This document shows positions 17,046-26,638 of a stretch of DNA of 46,568 nucleotides, piece by piece. Every line of letters starts with the position of its first letter. Positions within the stretch are counted from its first letter, which is position 1. The DNA is taken from NCBI GenBank assembly GCA_947626435.1, contig CANQSB010000027.1:1-46568 (forward strand). Direction: 5' to 3'. A program made the translations under genes and the position numbers. This DNA comes from an uncultured Lachnospiraceae bacterium (GTDB taxonomy: Bacteria > Bacillota > Clostridia > Lachnospirales > Lachnospiraceae). Below the pieces are notes generated by a model, which had not been told where the DNA came from, did no database searches, and saw nothing but the letters and a program-made list of their open reading frames with translations.

Positions 17046-17224
17046 TTTTCCCTCATTTATCTGTTACTGCCGCTGTAATAACATTCTTCAAAGCATTATA
17101 TCTTCACATTATCATTATTAATATCGCAATAACATTTTTCAAATTTTTACATTTCTCTATTATAGCTCAATAATATTTTCTAAACTCTCCGCACACTGCT
17201 GCTATACTGCATATATACGCAATT

Positions 17225-18271
17225 TTATTTCTGTGGCATATACGGTTTTAGCTTTATATCATCAAATGTATGCGCCGATACATATTCCGCATATGCCGCG
17301 TCCAACAATGGAAACAGCATTGCCGCCCCCGTGCCCTCTCCAAGGCACATATCAGCGTGAATGACCGCTTTTTTGCCTAATGCGTCTAGCACATATAAGG
17401 CTGCCGGTTCTTTTGATGCATGTGATGCAAGGATATACGGGCTGCATTCAGGTATCATTCGCACTGCCACAAGCGCCGCCACGGCTGAGATAAATCCGTC
17501 TATCACTATCGGAGTGCCGCAAAGCATACCGCCTATAAATGTTCCTGCCATTGCGGCTATGTCAAAACCACCAAGCTTTTGCAGGACTTCAAAGGCGTTT
17601 TGCGGATTTGGATTATTTATCTCTATGGCGCGCTGTATTACTGATATTTTTCTCTCAAAGCCTTCGTCAGATAGCCCCGCTCCTCTGCCTGTGAGCTCTG
17701 TCGGCGTTCTCCCCAGCAACACGCTCGCCATTGCGCTTGAAGTTGTGGTATTGCCTATGCCCATTTCGCCCGTCGCTATGATTGATACTCCCTCGGCGCT
17801 TAATCTTCCAACCATATCAACGCCCGTCTTTATCGCAAAACGGCACTGCTCCGCGCTCATTGCAGCTCCCGTGGCGATATTGCCTGTGCCATTTGCCGCT
17901 TTTTTGGTGATTATATTTTCATTTTCCGAGTCTGTAATCATTCCGACATCTGCGACATATACATCAGCGCCAACGCTCTTGGCTATTATATTGATGTTTG
18001 CCCTACCGTCCGCCATGCTTTCAGCGACCGAAAAAGTGACACTGCTGTCAGATTGCGTCACGCCCTCACTCACTACTCCATTGTCCGCGCAATAGACTAT
18101 TACGGCTTTTTTTTGCAAATCAAATTCACTGTTGCCGTATATTCCCGCAAGCTGTACAATAAGCTCCTCAAATATCCCCAAACTGTGCAGCGGTTTCGCA
18201 ATGCCGTCCCATTTTTGGCGCGCTCTGCGCATTGCGGTTTTGTCGGGAGTTCTTATCTTTACATAATCCAT
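17225..18271 (-). CDS. cobT: Nicotinate-nucleotide--dimethylbenzimidazole phosphoribosyltransferase
   Basis: CobT transfers phosphoribose from nicotinate mononucleotide to a lower-ligand base, usually dimethylbenzimidazole, giving alpha-ribazole phosphate. The 348-aa length is standard. Visible motifs are A-D-N-G-V near 63-67, G-E-M-G-I-G-N-T-T-T-S-S-A near 168-180, and the C-terminal C-L-G-E-G-T-G-A-A-M-L, whose glutamate (about residue 317) is the catalytic base in the family. No bzaB-type base synthesis gene is nearby, so the base may be scavenged. GGAAGG precedes the ATG at normal spacing. Confidence 0.96.
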   Translation of the reverse strand: MDYVKIRTPDKTAMRRARQKWDGIAKPLHSLGIFEELIVQLAGIYGNSEFDLQKKAVIVYCADNGVVSEGVTQSDSSVTFSVAESMADGRANINIIAKSVGADVYVADVGMITDSENENIITKKAANGTGNIATGAAMSAEQCRFAIKTGVDMVGRLSAEGVSIIATGEMGIGNTTTSSAMASVLLGRTPTELTGRGAGLSDEGFERKISVIQRAIEINNPNPQNAFEVLQKLGGFDIAAMAGTFIGGMLCGTPIVIDGFISAVAALVAVRMIPECSPYILASHASKEPAALYVLDALGKKAVIHADMCLGEGTGAAMLFPLLDAAYAEYVSAHTFDDIKLKPYMPQK

Positions 18272-18289
18272 ATCTGCCTTCCTTCAAAA

Positions 18290-18913
18290 TTAAAGCTCTA
18301 TCCCCAGTCTGGCGCTTACCCCTTTTTCATACGGGTGTTTCTGGCACTTCATCTCGGTAATATAATCAGCTTTTTCCATAAGCTCGTCTGAAGGATTTCT
18401 GCCTGTAAAAATCAGTTCCGTGTTACCTTTACACTTTTCAATAAAACTAGACACAAGCGGTTTGCCAACAAGCCCATTCTGGTACGCCGACATAAGCTCA
18501 TCTATGATTATCATGTCAAACCATCCATTTGCTTCATTATGCGTAAATTTGCCTAATGCAATATTATTGGATTGACTGCTATTGGATAAATTGCCGTTTG
18601 ACGCATCGCTTTTGTTTCCTATCGCATTTATAAGCATCTCGACCGTTTCATCATTCAGTTTTCTTAGCTTTTCTTTTTCACTCACAGTCATTTTCCATGT
18701 AAAGCCGTAGGGATTTATAACAGTCCACACTGTCAGGTTTTCCATATTTTTAAGTGCCGACAATTCAGAAGAAGTCCCCGGCTTCATAAGCTGCACGAAA
18801 CACACGCTTAATCCCGCTCCCGCTGCCCTGACCGCCGCTCCTATCGCTGCCGTAGTCTTACCTTTGCCATCGCCGCAATAAATATGAAACAAGCCCATCT
18901 GTTTTTCATTCAT
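18290..18913 (-). CDS. cobO: Cob(I)yrinic acid a,c-diamide adenosyltransferase
   Basis: CobO/BtuR adds the adenosyl group to the corrinoid cobalt. The 207-aa form starts at the ATG at 18913, which has AAGGGG upstream; the longer frame to 18946 lacks one. The P-loop G-D-G-K-G-K-T-T is at 14-21, and I-I-I-D-E-L near 135-140 is the Walker B and family motif. E-L-I-F-T-G-R-N-P is also conserved. Residues about 100-128 are an Asn/Ser-rich insertion absent from ordinary BtuR proteins. It lies between the helices before Walker B and is likely a surface loop. Confidence 0.94.
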   Translation of the reverse strand: MNEKQMGLFHIYCGDGKGKTTAAIGAAVRAAGAGLSVCFVQLMKPGTSSELSALKNMENLTVWTVINPYGFTWKMTVSEKEKLRKLNDETVEMLINAIGNKSDASNGNLSNSSQSNNIALGKFTHNEANGWFDMIIIDELMSAYQNGLVGKPLVSSFIEKCKGNTELIFTGRNPSDELMEKADYITEMKCQKHPYEKGVSARLGIEL

Positions 18914-18996
18914 TTTTATATACCCCTTGTTTGTCCCGACAGACATTCAAAAAGACATTCAAAATATATTCAAATCAATAACCTGAAAATTTACCT

Positions 18997-20376
18997 TCAA
19001 GCCTTCCTGCACCTTTCTAAAAATGCTTTTATAAAGCCTGGGTTTGAATAATAATAAAGATGCGCAAAACCGGCGAACAAATCTCCCTTGCCGTCCCTGC
19101 CTTTTTTGTGTATACAGTCCCACGCTCTATCGCTAAGCGGCTTTTGCGCCGTACACTCCGCCCCATCGTCCGTACTTTCATAATAATGAAATTCGTGCCC
19201 CTTCACGCTCATTCCCGTCTGCCTGTCCGTGACAGTGACATAGCCGAAATGTCTTGAAAGCTTTCCCCGATATGTCGCCTTTGCGTCTATTACATCTGCC
19301 ATTTTCCAGTTGTTTCCCTCTAAATCTTCCATATAACTATGAAGATACAGGAAGCCTCCGCACTCAGCAAGGCACGGAATATGTCTGTCCAGTATGGCTG
19401 TCTTTATGGTGGAAAGCATTTGCGTATTTTCACCAAGCTGCCTTGCGTAATTTTCAGGATAACCGCCTCCAAGAAGTATGCCTGCCGTGTCTTTCGGAAG
19501 CACGGTATCATGTATGGGGCTGAAATACGAAAGCTCCGCACCCATATCCTCCAAAAGGCTTAAATTATCCGCATAATAAAAACAAAATGCCTCGTCCCTT
19601 GCGACGGCGATTTTTACCTTTTGTTTATGATTGCTTCCAAGCATAACCGATATTTCTGACATACATGTCATTTTACTTTCCGACCCATCGCTTGATGCTT
19701 GCGCGATTTTAAACAGCTCATCCAAATCAAGCGTCTGTCCAAGGGCTTCTGCAAGCATTGCAAGCTTTTCGTCCAAACCGTTAATCTCGTCAGGCAGCAT
19801 TAAGCCTAAGTGCCTGCTTGAAAACGCGCACTCATCAAGCACTGGCAGATACCCGAGCGCCTTTATATTGAGCTGCTCCTTCACTATGCTTTTCAGTATT
19901 TCAAACATACCCTTGGAGCAACGGTTAAAGATTACCCCTTTTATATTGCTGTCTGCCTTATACTCAATAAATCCTTTCAAAAGCGCCGCCACAGACAGGC
20001 TCATTCCCTTTACATCCACCACAAATATGACAGGCGTGTCAGTCGCTCGCGCAATATCATAGCTTGATGCCGCCACAGACTTGCCGGCAAGCCCGTCATA
20101 ATATCCCATCACGCCCTCTATCACGGAAATATCGCGCCCTTCGGAATGTTTTTCAAGCAAATGTCTTACAGTAATGTCATCCGCCAAAAACAAATCAAGA
20201 TTAATTCCCGGCGCTCCGAGTATTTGGGCGTGAAGCTGCGTGTCTATATAATCGGGACCGCATTTGAAAGCGCCGACCTTATATCCTTTATCCGTCAACA
20301 GGCGCATAAGCGCGACAGTCACTGTGGTTTTACCGCTTGCGCTGTTTGGCGCGGCTATCATTATTTTTTTTCCCAA
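18997..20376 (-). CDS. cbiA: Cobyrinate a,c-diamide synthase
   Basis: CbiA amidates the a and c side chains of the corrin ring using ATP and glutamine. The 459-aa protein has the N-terminal synthetase P-loop A-S-G-K-T-T-V (13-19) and F-K-C-G-P-D-Y-I-D (38-46). A C-terminal glutaminase domain has its nucleophile in L-A-E-C-G-G-F-L-Y-L and the His motif near V-K-G-H-E-F-H-Y. The frame opens with TTG at 20376. An ATG five codons in (20361) is an alternative, and neither has a strong binding site. A run of eight T (plus strand) crosses this region. Confidence 0.95.
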   Translation of the reverse strand: MGKKIMIAAPNSASGKTTVTVALMRLLTDKGYKVGAFKCGPDYIDTQLHAQILGAPGINLDLFLADDITVRHLLEKHSEGRDISVIEGVMGYYDGLAGKSVAASSYDIARATDTPVIFVVDVKGMSLSVAALLKGFIEYKADSNIKGVIFNRCSKGMFEILKSIVKEQLNIKALGYLPVLDECAFSSRHLGLMLPDEINGLDEKLAMLAEALGQTLDLDELFKIAQASSDGSESKMTCMSEISVMLGSNHKQKVKIAVARDEAFCFYYADNLSLLEDMGAELSYFSPIHDTVLPKDTAGILLGGGYPENYARQLGENTQMLSTIKTAILDRHIPCLAECGGFLYLHSYMEDLEGNNWKMADVIDAKATYRGKLSRHFGYVTVTDRQTGMSVKGHEFHYYESTDDGAECTAQKPLSDRAWDCIHKKGRDGKGDLFAGFAHLYYYSNPGFIKAFLERCRKA

Positions 20377-20440
20377 TTATCTGTCCATTCCTTTTATCGT
20401 AATGTTCCGGTTTAATATGGCAGCCCCTTTCAATGTAACC

Positions 20441-22465
20441 TTAAAGCGTCACTATCATAACCGGATTTTCGCCCTTCATCATGTGGTATGACGATATGTT
20501 TTCAACCCGTGATATCTGCATTGTGACAATCTCCGCACTACTGAGGCTTTTTTCTTTTATATAGCGGAATATTTCATTTTGGGTTTCAAGGGTAACGGCG
20601 TTTATCACTATGCGTATTTGCGGATTCTTCGCATACAGCCAATCAAGTATTTCCCTCAAATTCCCACTGCTGCCGCCTATAAAGGCATGCGTGGGCATAG
20701 GAAGCCCTTCAAGCGCCTGCGGCGCCGTGCCGCGCACTATGGAAATATTGTCGCATGCCGCCTTTCTCGCATTTCTCAGTATAAGCTCTGCCGCTTCTTC
20801 CTTTTTTTCTATCGCGTATACCGCGCCTTTAGTCAGATACCCTGCGCACTCCACGGCTATTGAGCCTGTGCCCGCGCCTATGTCATACAGTACGGCTCCG
20901 GGCGTAAGCCTAAGCTTTGAGATTGACACGGCACGCACCTCCTGTTTGGTCATCGGCGCCTTTTCCCGTTCAAAAAAATCATCGGGTAAGCTGTATGTGC
21001 AGTCAGGAGTTTCACTTCCTCGTTCTATTATAAATGAAATCAAGCCTTTCTTGTCAAAATTGAGGAAATCGGATGGCGCGCCCGTGTAAAGCTGCTCGTC
21101 ATCATATGAGATATTAACCGCTATGTGCATAACGCTGTCCTTAAAGCCATAGTCAATAAGCTTTCTGCTTATAGCTCGTATGTCGTCGGCGTCTGATGCA
21201 AGGCAGAAGAGCTTATCATTAAATCTAAGCCTGCTTATCAGGTTGCTTTCCCTGCCATGTATGCTGCAAAGCATCAAATCCTGCCACGCAATGCCAAGGC
21301 GCGCCGCAAATGCCTGTACCGTAGTAATCCCTGGTATTACCTCGATATGCAGATTTTTCACATCCGCGATTTTCGCGTCAAAAAACGACTTTGCTCCGCT
21401 GTAAAAGCCCGTATCGCCCGAAAAAGCCACTGCCGCGTCCGTTATTTCCACATGATTTGAAAGGTATTCAATGATTTTATCCGCCGTATAAAAAGGAACT
21501 TTTTTTGCGCCGCACCAGTCAACAGCCTTAAGTACGCGGTCCGCTCCGAAAATAACCTGCACATTTTCAAGACATTCTGCCGCCTCCAGCGTAAGCTGCG
21601 AGCGTCCGCCGCCCATGCCGATGCCGACCAGCGCAAGCCTTCTGCCGGAGCATTGCTCCATCTTTTTGCTTTCTTCATTAATGTCTTGGTTAAAGCATCT
21701 GCATACATTTTCAAGCGTTTCTTCAACCGAAAGCCCCTGCTCGGCAGGATGTTTTATTACCACGCAAAGCACTCCACTCTTTTTTGCGGCTTCAAGCTTT
21801 TCATAGTATCCGCCGGCTTTTCCCGTTTTCTTGGTGAGAAGAAATTTCGCACCGCTAAGCCGCAGCATAAGGCAGTTTGTTTCCGTGTCAAACGGACCTT
21901 GCACGGCATAAATTTTTGAGCCTTTAATTCCCGCCCTCTCACATGCGCCTATCGCTTCCGTATTTGGAAGTACGCGCACATAAAGCCTGTCCGTATCATT
22001 AATTCTGTCCGCGAGTGCCGCCAGCTCCTTACTGCCTGTCGTCACAAATATGTTTCCGCTTGAATTATTCAAGTATCGTATAGCCTCGTCAAGCGAATCC
22101 ACATATACGACGCCACCGTCATTTTCACCATCCTTATTCTGCGTCATGTCACGCAGGCATCGGATAAGCCTTACGCCGCATTCAGCACAAGCTTCCCTTA
22201 TATTTTCCGACGCTTGTACTGCAAACGGATGTGTTGCGTCCACAATAAGCGTTATGTCCTGCGACTTGATAAAGCTTATCATCTCCGCCTTGTCCATGCG
22301 ACCTCTGCGGATTGTAATATAATCTGATTTTACGCCCTCTGCAAGCATTATATCCTCGCCATACTCCGTCGCCACTGAAACTATGCTGTGTATTTTCTTT
22401 TTCGCGAGCTCGCAAGCAAGCCCGCGCCCTTCGCTCGTGCCTGCAAATATCAATAATTTATTCAT
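20441..22465 (-). CDS. cbiJET: Triple fusion: precorrin-6A reductase, precorrin-6Y C5(15)-methyltransferase and decarboxylating methyltransferase
   Basis: Three B12 enzymes are fused. Residues about 1-255 are CbiJ (F-A-G-T-S-E-G-R at the start, D-A-T-H-P-F-A near 76, G-P-F-D-T-E-T near 190), which reduces the ring. Residues about 275-475 are CbiE (L-V-G-I-G-M-G-G-G, G-D-T-G-F-Y-S-G, P-G-I-T-T-V-Q), a SAM-dependent C5 methylase. Residues about 485-674 are CbiT (M-T-K-Q-E-V-R-A, then the SAM loop D-I-G-A-G-T-G-S), which methylates C15 and removes a carboxyl group. CbiE-CbiT fusion (CobL) is well known; addition of CbiJ is less common. The frame extends four codons to 22477; the ATG at 22465 fits homologue starts better. 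Confidence 0.93.
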   Translation of the reverse strand: MNKLLIFAGTSEGRGLACELAKKKIHSIVSVATEYGEDIMLAEGVKSDYITIRRGRMDKAEMISFIKSQDITLIVDATHPFAVQASENIREACAECGVRLIRCLRDMTQNKDGENDGGVVYVDSLDEAIRYLNNSSGNIFVTTGSKELAALADRINDTDRLYVRVLPNTEAIGACERAGIKGSKIYAVQGPFDTETNCLMLRLSGAKFLLTKKTGKAGGYYEKLEAAKKSGVLCVVIKHPAEQGLSVEETLENVCRCFNQDINEESKKMEQCSGRRLALVGIGMGGGRSQLTLEAAECLENVQVIFGADRVLKAVDWCGAKKVPFYTADKIIEYLSNHVEITDAAVAFSGDTGFYSGAKSFFDAKIADVKNLHIEVIPGITTVQAFAARLGIAWQDLMLCSIHGRESNLISRLRFNDKLFCLASDADDIRAISRKLIDYGFKDSVMHIAVNISYDDEQLYTGAPSDFLNFDKKGLISFIIERGSETPDCTYSLPDDFFEREKAPMTKQEVRAVSISKLRLTPGAVLYDIGAGTGSIAVECAGYLTKGAVYAIEKKEEAAELILRNARKAACDNISIVRGTAPQALEGLPMPTHAFIGGSSGNLREILDWLYAKNPQIRIVINAVTLETQNEIFRYIKEKSLSSAEIVTMQISRVENISSYHMMKGENPVMIVTL

Positions 22466-22484
22466 TTTCCGCCACATTTCCGCT

Positions 22485-23330
22485 TTAAATATTTATCTCG
22501 CTCCCGTCAGCCACCTTGAAGCTGTTCATATAACCTCGCGGCGTCACCATTTTCCCATTGATTATCTTTGTCGTCGAATTGCCGATATACACAGTGGTAA
22601 ACATATTTACGCTCTGCCGCCTTAACTCCCCCAATGTGCATACCTTTACACATGTGTTTTCCCTGTCAATATTTTCGACAATGCCGCACACGGTCGTATC
22701 GGGAATTATGTTCAAAAGTATACCACATGCCCTTTGAAGATAATCCTGCCGCTTTTTGCTTGACGGATTATAAATAACCATGCCCATATCCGCTGAGGCG
22801 CATGCCGTCAGCCTTTTCTCGATAAGCTCCCACGGCGTAAGTATGTCGCTGAGGCTTATGACGGCAAAATCATGCATAAGCGGCGCGCCAAGATATGCCG
22901 CCCCTCCGTTTGCCGCCGTCACGCCCGCTATCACCTCAAGCTTTATTTTTGACGCGCCCTCGTCATTTTTCATTCCGTCAAGCACCTCATACATAAGGCC
23001 TGCCATTCCGTATATCCCCGCGTCGCCACTGCTGATTACGGCTACTCTGTGCCCCTTTAGCGCCTCCTCGACCGCAAGCCGACAACGCTGTGCCTCCTGA
23101 CGCATCGGCGTAGTGAGGTAACGCTTTTCTTTGAAATAATCCTCAATCAACCGCGTGTATACCTGATAGCCAACGATTGTGTCACACTGCTCCAGCGCAT
23201 TTATGGCGCGCACTGTAAGCATATCGTATGAGCCCGTCCCAATGCCTACTACATAGAGCTTAATCGTGCCGTCACTTGTTTCTCCGTCAGTTTTCATTTT
23301 ATCAACGCTTAAATCAGTTAGGGTCTTCAT
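22485..23330 (-). CDS. cbiH: Precorrin-3B C17-methyltransferase
   Basis: CbiH methylates C17 and, in the anaerobic route, drives contraction of the macrocycle. After an unusual N-terminal tail of about 23 residues, the SAM-methylase fold begins at L-Y-V-V-G-I-G-T-G. I-S-S-G-D-A-G-I-Y-G-M near 100 and the family motif Y-N-P-S-S-K-K-R near 190 identify the enzyme. The frame opens at 23348, but the ATG at 23330 has GAGG 11 nt upstream and is preferred weakly. The next upstream gene is cbiG. Confidence 0.94.
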   Translation of the reverse strand: MKTLTDLSVDKMKTDGETSDGTIKLYVVGIGTGSYDMLTVRAINALEQCDTIVGYQVYTRLIEDYFKEKRYLTTPMRQEAQRCRLAVEEALKGHRVAVISSGDAGIYGMAGLMYEVLDGMKNDEGASKIKLEVIAGVTAANGGAAYLGAPLMHDFAVISLSDILTPWELIEKRLTACASADMGMVIYNPSSKKRQDYLQRACGILLNIIPDTTVCGIVENIDRENTCVKVCTLGELRRQSVNMFTTVYIGNSTTKIINGKMVTPRGYMNSFKVADGSEINI

Positions 23331-23376
23331 ATTTCTTTTATACCTCATATTACGACAAGAATAATATCACCGTATT

Positions 23377-24453
23377 TCAAAAGCTCAGCTTTATTTTTTT
23401 TCTGCCTACCGCAAGCGTCATTCCGTCTTTGCAGGTCTTTCTAACCAAAAGCTCATCTGCTCCCGCCGCCATTGCCGCGCGCTCGCATACATTGTCTGCG
23501 CCGACCGTTTTTGACACAAAATCTGACTGGACGAATTCTCCCTCCTGCCGCATAAGCGTCTGTGCGGAAAAAGTCTTAAATTCCCAGCCATATTTTTCGC
23601 ATAGCGCGATAATCCCCGCCTCGTCCGCCTTTTTATCTATTGAAGCTATACAAAAAACGCTTGGAAGCGCCAATGAGTTTCGGCACAACTCGCTTAAAAT
23701 AAAGCTTTCAAGCTCCTCCATGTTTTTTCCTCTTTTGCAGCCTATTCCCAGTATCAAAGTCGGCGGGTACAGTTGCAGGGTTTTGTCAGATATTATAACA
23801 TTGGTGTCACTTTTGTGCAGGACAATTTCCTGCGCTGCACTGGCATCGGCTGTACTGCCGTCAACTACACTGCCGTCGGCTGCATTGCCGTCAGCTACAT
23901 TGCCGTCGGCTGCACTGCCGTTTTCCACGCTGTCATCAAAATACACCCCATCCCCCGCATACATGTCCACTGCCATGCCATCCAGAATATCAGCCGATAC
24001 CTTTTTCGCCTTTTTCAAGTCCAACAGCCCTAATCCATTCCGAAACGCAAATACATCAACCGCAAATTTTTTGTTTATATCAGTAGCCGTTGTTATGACG
24101 GGGACAGCGCCTGTAATATCAGCCACAAGCCGCGCCGCGTCGTTTGCGCCGCCCATATGTCCCGACAAAAGAGGTATGACATAGCCCGCATGCTCATCAA
24201 CCACAAGCACTGCGGCATCCTTATCCTTACTCTCCACATACGGCGCTATGGCTCTTACTGCTATCCCACATGCGCCTATGAAAATCAACACATTTCCTTT
24301 TTTAAAGCGCTCCCTTGTCCATTCATCAAGAGTATATTCCGAGCCGCCTCTATATTTTGCGCAATGTTCACACTCAACATTTTGGGATAGGCTGCCGCAC
24401 ATCCTATCCCCAAGCGCCGCACCGTTTTTTGTAAAGCTTATAATGTGTACCAT
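23377..24453 (-). CDS. cbiG: Cobalt-precorrin-5A hydrolase
   Basis: CbiG opens the delta-lactone and releases a two-carbon fragment as acetaldehyde in the anaerobic pathway. The 358-aa protein has the N-terminal domain motif I-G-A-C-G-I-A-V-R (59-67), the G-H-M-G-G-A-N-D core (98-105) and the C-terminal CobE-like domain beginning L-I-L-G-I-G-C-K-R-G near 233. Residues 176-208 are an insertion of about six imperfect copies of a five-residue unit A-D-G-(N/S)-x, absent from typical CbiG. It sits in the linker between the two domains, so it is probably tolerated. Confidence 0.94.
   Translation of the reverse strand: MVHIISFTKNGAALGDRMCGSLSQNVECEHCAKYRGGSEYTLDEWTRERFKKGNVLIFIGACGIAVRAIAPYVESKDKDAAVLVVDEHAGYVIPLLSGHMGGANDAARLVADITGAVPVITTATDINKKFAVDVFAFRNGLGLLDLKKAKKVSADILDGMAVDMYAGDGVYFDDSVENGSAADGNVADGNAADGSVVDGSTADASAAQEIVLHKSDTNVIISDKTLQLYPPTLILGIGCKRGKNMEELESFILSELCRNSLALPSVFCIASIDKKADEAGIIALCEKYGWEFKTFSAQTLMRQEGEFVQSDFVSKTVGADNVCERAAMAAGADELLVRKTCKDGMTLAVGRKKIKLSF
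23830..23928. repeat. 15-bp tandem repeat inside cbiG
   Basis: An imperfect 15-bp unit (plus-strand form ctgccgtcggctgca) is repeated about six times in frame. It encodes a flexible Ala/Asp/Gly-rich linker between the CbiG domains. Copy number could vary between strains without a frameshift. Confidence 0.8.
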
Positions 24454-24464
24454 ATCTTCTCTAA

Positions 24465-25214
24465 TTACTTTCTGTATTCCGTAGTGAAATTAGGGTTATA
24501 CAGGTCGCTTCTTCTATAATTTCCATGCGTCACCACATACCCCACTATGATAAGCGCCGTCTTGCTGATTTTATTTTCGCTGACGGTTTCTGGCAGCGTA
24601 TCCACCGTACAGATAATGCTCTTTTCATCCGCCCAAGTCGCCTTGTAAACCACCGCGACAGGCGTATCCTTGTCATATCCACCGCGGAGCAGCTCCTCCT
24701 TTACCTTGTCCGCCAATCCCGCGCTCAAAAAAAGCACCATTGTAGCATTGTGCGCCGCAAGCAGGCTCAAACGCTCTTTTTCAGGCACAGGCGTACGCCC
24801 TGACATACGCGTAATTATCACGCTTTGAGCCACATCGGGAAGCGTGTACTCTATATTTAGCGCGGCAGCCGCGCCGCAAAACGAGCTCACCCCCGGGCAG
24901 CTTTCATACTGTATGCCTAGCTTATCCAACTCGTCCATCTGCTCGCGCACCGCGCCGTAAATGCTCTGGTCGCCAGTGTGAAGCCTGACTGTCATTTTCC
25001 TGCCCTTCTCAGCCGCCTTTATTACCTCAATGACATCCTCCAGCGTCATTTTGCTGCTGTCATATATTTCACATTCTGTTTTTGCGTAGTTTAAAAGCTC
25101 AGGATTTACGAGCGAACCTGCGTATATGATTACATCAGCCTTTTTCAGCAGCCTGCTCCCGCGCACGGTAATTAAATCTGCCGCTCCCGCGCCTGCGCCT
25201 ACAAAGTAAACCAT
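24465..25214 (-). CDS. cbiF: Precorrin-4 C11-methyltransferase
   Basis: CbiF methylates C11 of the macrocycle using SAM. The 249-aa protein starts M-V-Y-F-V-G-A-G-A-G with the first substrate loop. L-H-T-G-D-Q-S-I-Y-G-A near 80-90 and P-G-V-S-S-F near 110 match the family, as does the C-terminal L-I-I-V-G-Y-V. The open frame extends eight codons further, but GGAGG lies 6 nt before the ATG at 25214. It ends 11 nt before cbiG begins, which supports co-translation. Confidence 0.95.
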   Translation of the reverse strand: MVYFVGAGAGAADLITVRGSRLLKKADVIIYAGSLVNPELLNYAKTECEIYDSSKMTLEDVIEVIKAAEKGRKMTVRLHTGDQSIYGAVREQMDELDKLGIQYESCPGVSSFCGAAAALNIEYTLPDVAQSVIITRMSGRTPVPEKERLSLLAAHNATMVLFLSAGLADKVKEELLRGGYDKDTPVAVVYKATWADEKSIICTVDTLPETVSENKISKTALIIVGYVVTHGNYRRSDLYNPNFTTEYRK

Positions 25215-25311
25215 TCCGCGCCTCCGATTCATTGCCAATATTAATTATTAATTTTAATATTATCATCTATATATTAAGATTACAAGGTTTATCAATCGCT
25301 CATTTACCTTT

Positions 25312-26532
25312 TCATTTGCGAAACTCCCTAGCGAAATCATCAGCGCCTGCGCTTTTTGCAAGCTCGCCAAACTCATTGGAAAAGACAATCACCTCTATCT
25401 GCGTCATATCGCTGCGCCTGTCAAGGTAATACTTTATTCTTCTAACCATAATGTCCATAGTATTTGGCAGAAGCCCGTCCTCACGAAGTATTCCAAGCGC
25501 CTCCTCCGCGGTCACGCACGCAAGAATCCGCCGCCCGGTTTGAGCGTCAGCCCCCGCCATAAGCGCATGCGCCGCCAAAAGCTCAAGCCGCGCGTCCGCG
25601 TTTGATGAATGTGTGTTCATAATCCCGCCCGACACCTTGACAAGCTTTCCGATATGCCCTGCCAGCAAAAGTCGTTTAAAGCCAAGCTCGTTTGCTAAAT
25701 CCACCAGCTCGCCGATATAGTTGCTGCACTTCACCGCATTCTCTATGTCTATTCCATATCTCTCACTGACAAAATTCCTGCCGTAATTTCCAGGCGCGGC
25801 AAGGACTATGTCGCGCCCAAGGCGTTTATTTTCCTCTCTTTTCACGCTCAGCTCAGCCCGTATCGTTTCTATAAGCGCCCGCTCGCTCATAGGCTCGACT
25901 ATACCGCTTGTGCCAAGCACCGATATGCCGCCCTCTATGCCAAGGCGCGGATTAAAGGTTTTCTGCGCAAGCGCTTCCCCTTCCGGAATGCTTATTACGG
26001 CTTTCACATGCCCGACGAAATCATTTTCCTCGCATACACGCGTTATCTCGTCAGTTATCATTCTGCGCGGCACACTATTTATCGCGGCAGCGCCTACAGG
26101 CTGTTCAAGTCCCGCTTTTGTTACCCTGCCTACACCTTTGCCGCCGTCTATATCGACCGTCATTTTATTTTCAAAGTTTCTCGCTTTCAATCCATCTCCA
26201 TTGAATCCCTCTCTCTCGTCACCACACCTAATACCTGCATCATCTATATGTTTAAATGTCAACCCCGCATAGACAAGCACGCCGTTTGTTATGTCAGGGT
26301 CGTCGCCGCTTTCTTTCCTTATGGCACAGCTTACATAATCCCCCCTGCAAAACGGCTCAAGCACTTCCAGCGTAAGCCTTATCCCCTTCGGTGTCATAAT
26401 GCTTACGCTTTCTGGCGCCCGCCCCGTAAAATACATAACTGCCGCCGCCTGAGCCGCCGCCGCCGCGCAAGTCCCCGTAGTATATCCGCAGGCAAGCTCC
26501 TTACCGCCTTTTTTTAAATAAATCCCCTCCAT
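25312..26532 (-). CDS. cbiD: Cobalt-precorrin-5B C1-methyltransferase
   Basis: CbiD methylates C1 and belongs to a methylase family unrelated to CbiF/CbiH; it marks the anaerobic, cobalt-early pathway. The 406-aa protein has the N-terminal C-G-Y-T-T-G-T-C-A-A-A-A-A (15-27), then D-I-D-G-G-K-G-V-G-R-V-T-K near 125-137 and L-A-G-H-I-G-K-L-V-K near 295. The ATG follows GGGAGG at 13 nt, slightly long. About 100 bp separates it from the upstream cbiC. Confidence 0.95.
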   Translation of the reverse strand: MEGIYLKKGGKELACGYTTGTCAAAAAQAAAVMYFTGRAPESVSIMTPKGIRLTLEVLEPFCRGDYVSCAIRKESGDDPDITNGVLVYAGLTFKHIDDAGIRCGDEREGFNGDGLKARNFENKMTVDIDGGKGVGRVTKAGLEQPVGAAAINSVPRRMITDEITRVCEENDFVGHVKAVISIPEGEALAQKTFNPRLGIEGGISVLGTSGIVEPMSERALIETIRAELSVKREENKRLGRDIVLAAPGNYGRNFVSERYGIDIENAVKCSNYIGELVDLANELGFKRLLLAGHIGKLVKVSGGIMNTHSSNADARLELLAAHALMAGADAQTGRRILACVTAEEALGILREDGLLPNTMDIMVRRIKYYLDRRSDMTQIEVIVFSNEFGELAKSAGADDFAREFRK

Positions 26533-26638
26533 ATTTCATATTAACCTCCCTAATCCCTCTCCAAAAAACCATAAACTTAATTAAAACACCATCCCTGCAT
26601 TTTCTCATCTTCCAACCATTTCAAAAAATTCACACAAA

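Noticed and set aside
17361-18095. A 244-codon plus-strand frame opposite cobT
   Set aside because: It is antisense to cobT with no initiation signal; composition mirrors the real gene.
23276-24184. A 302-codon plus-strand frame opposite cbiG and cbiH
   Set aside because: The frame is low-complexity, lies antisense to two well-supported enzymes and spans the cbiG repeat. It is a shadow.
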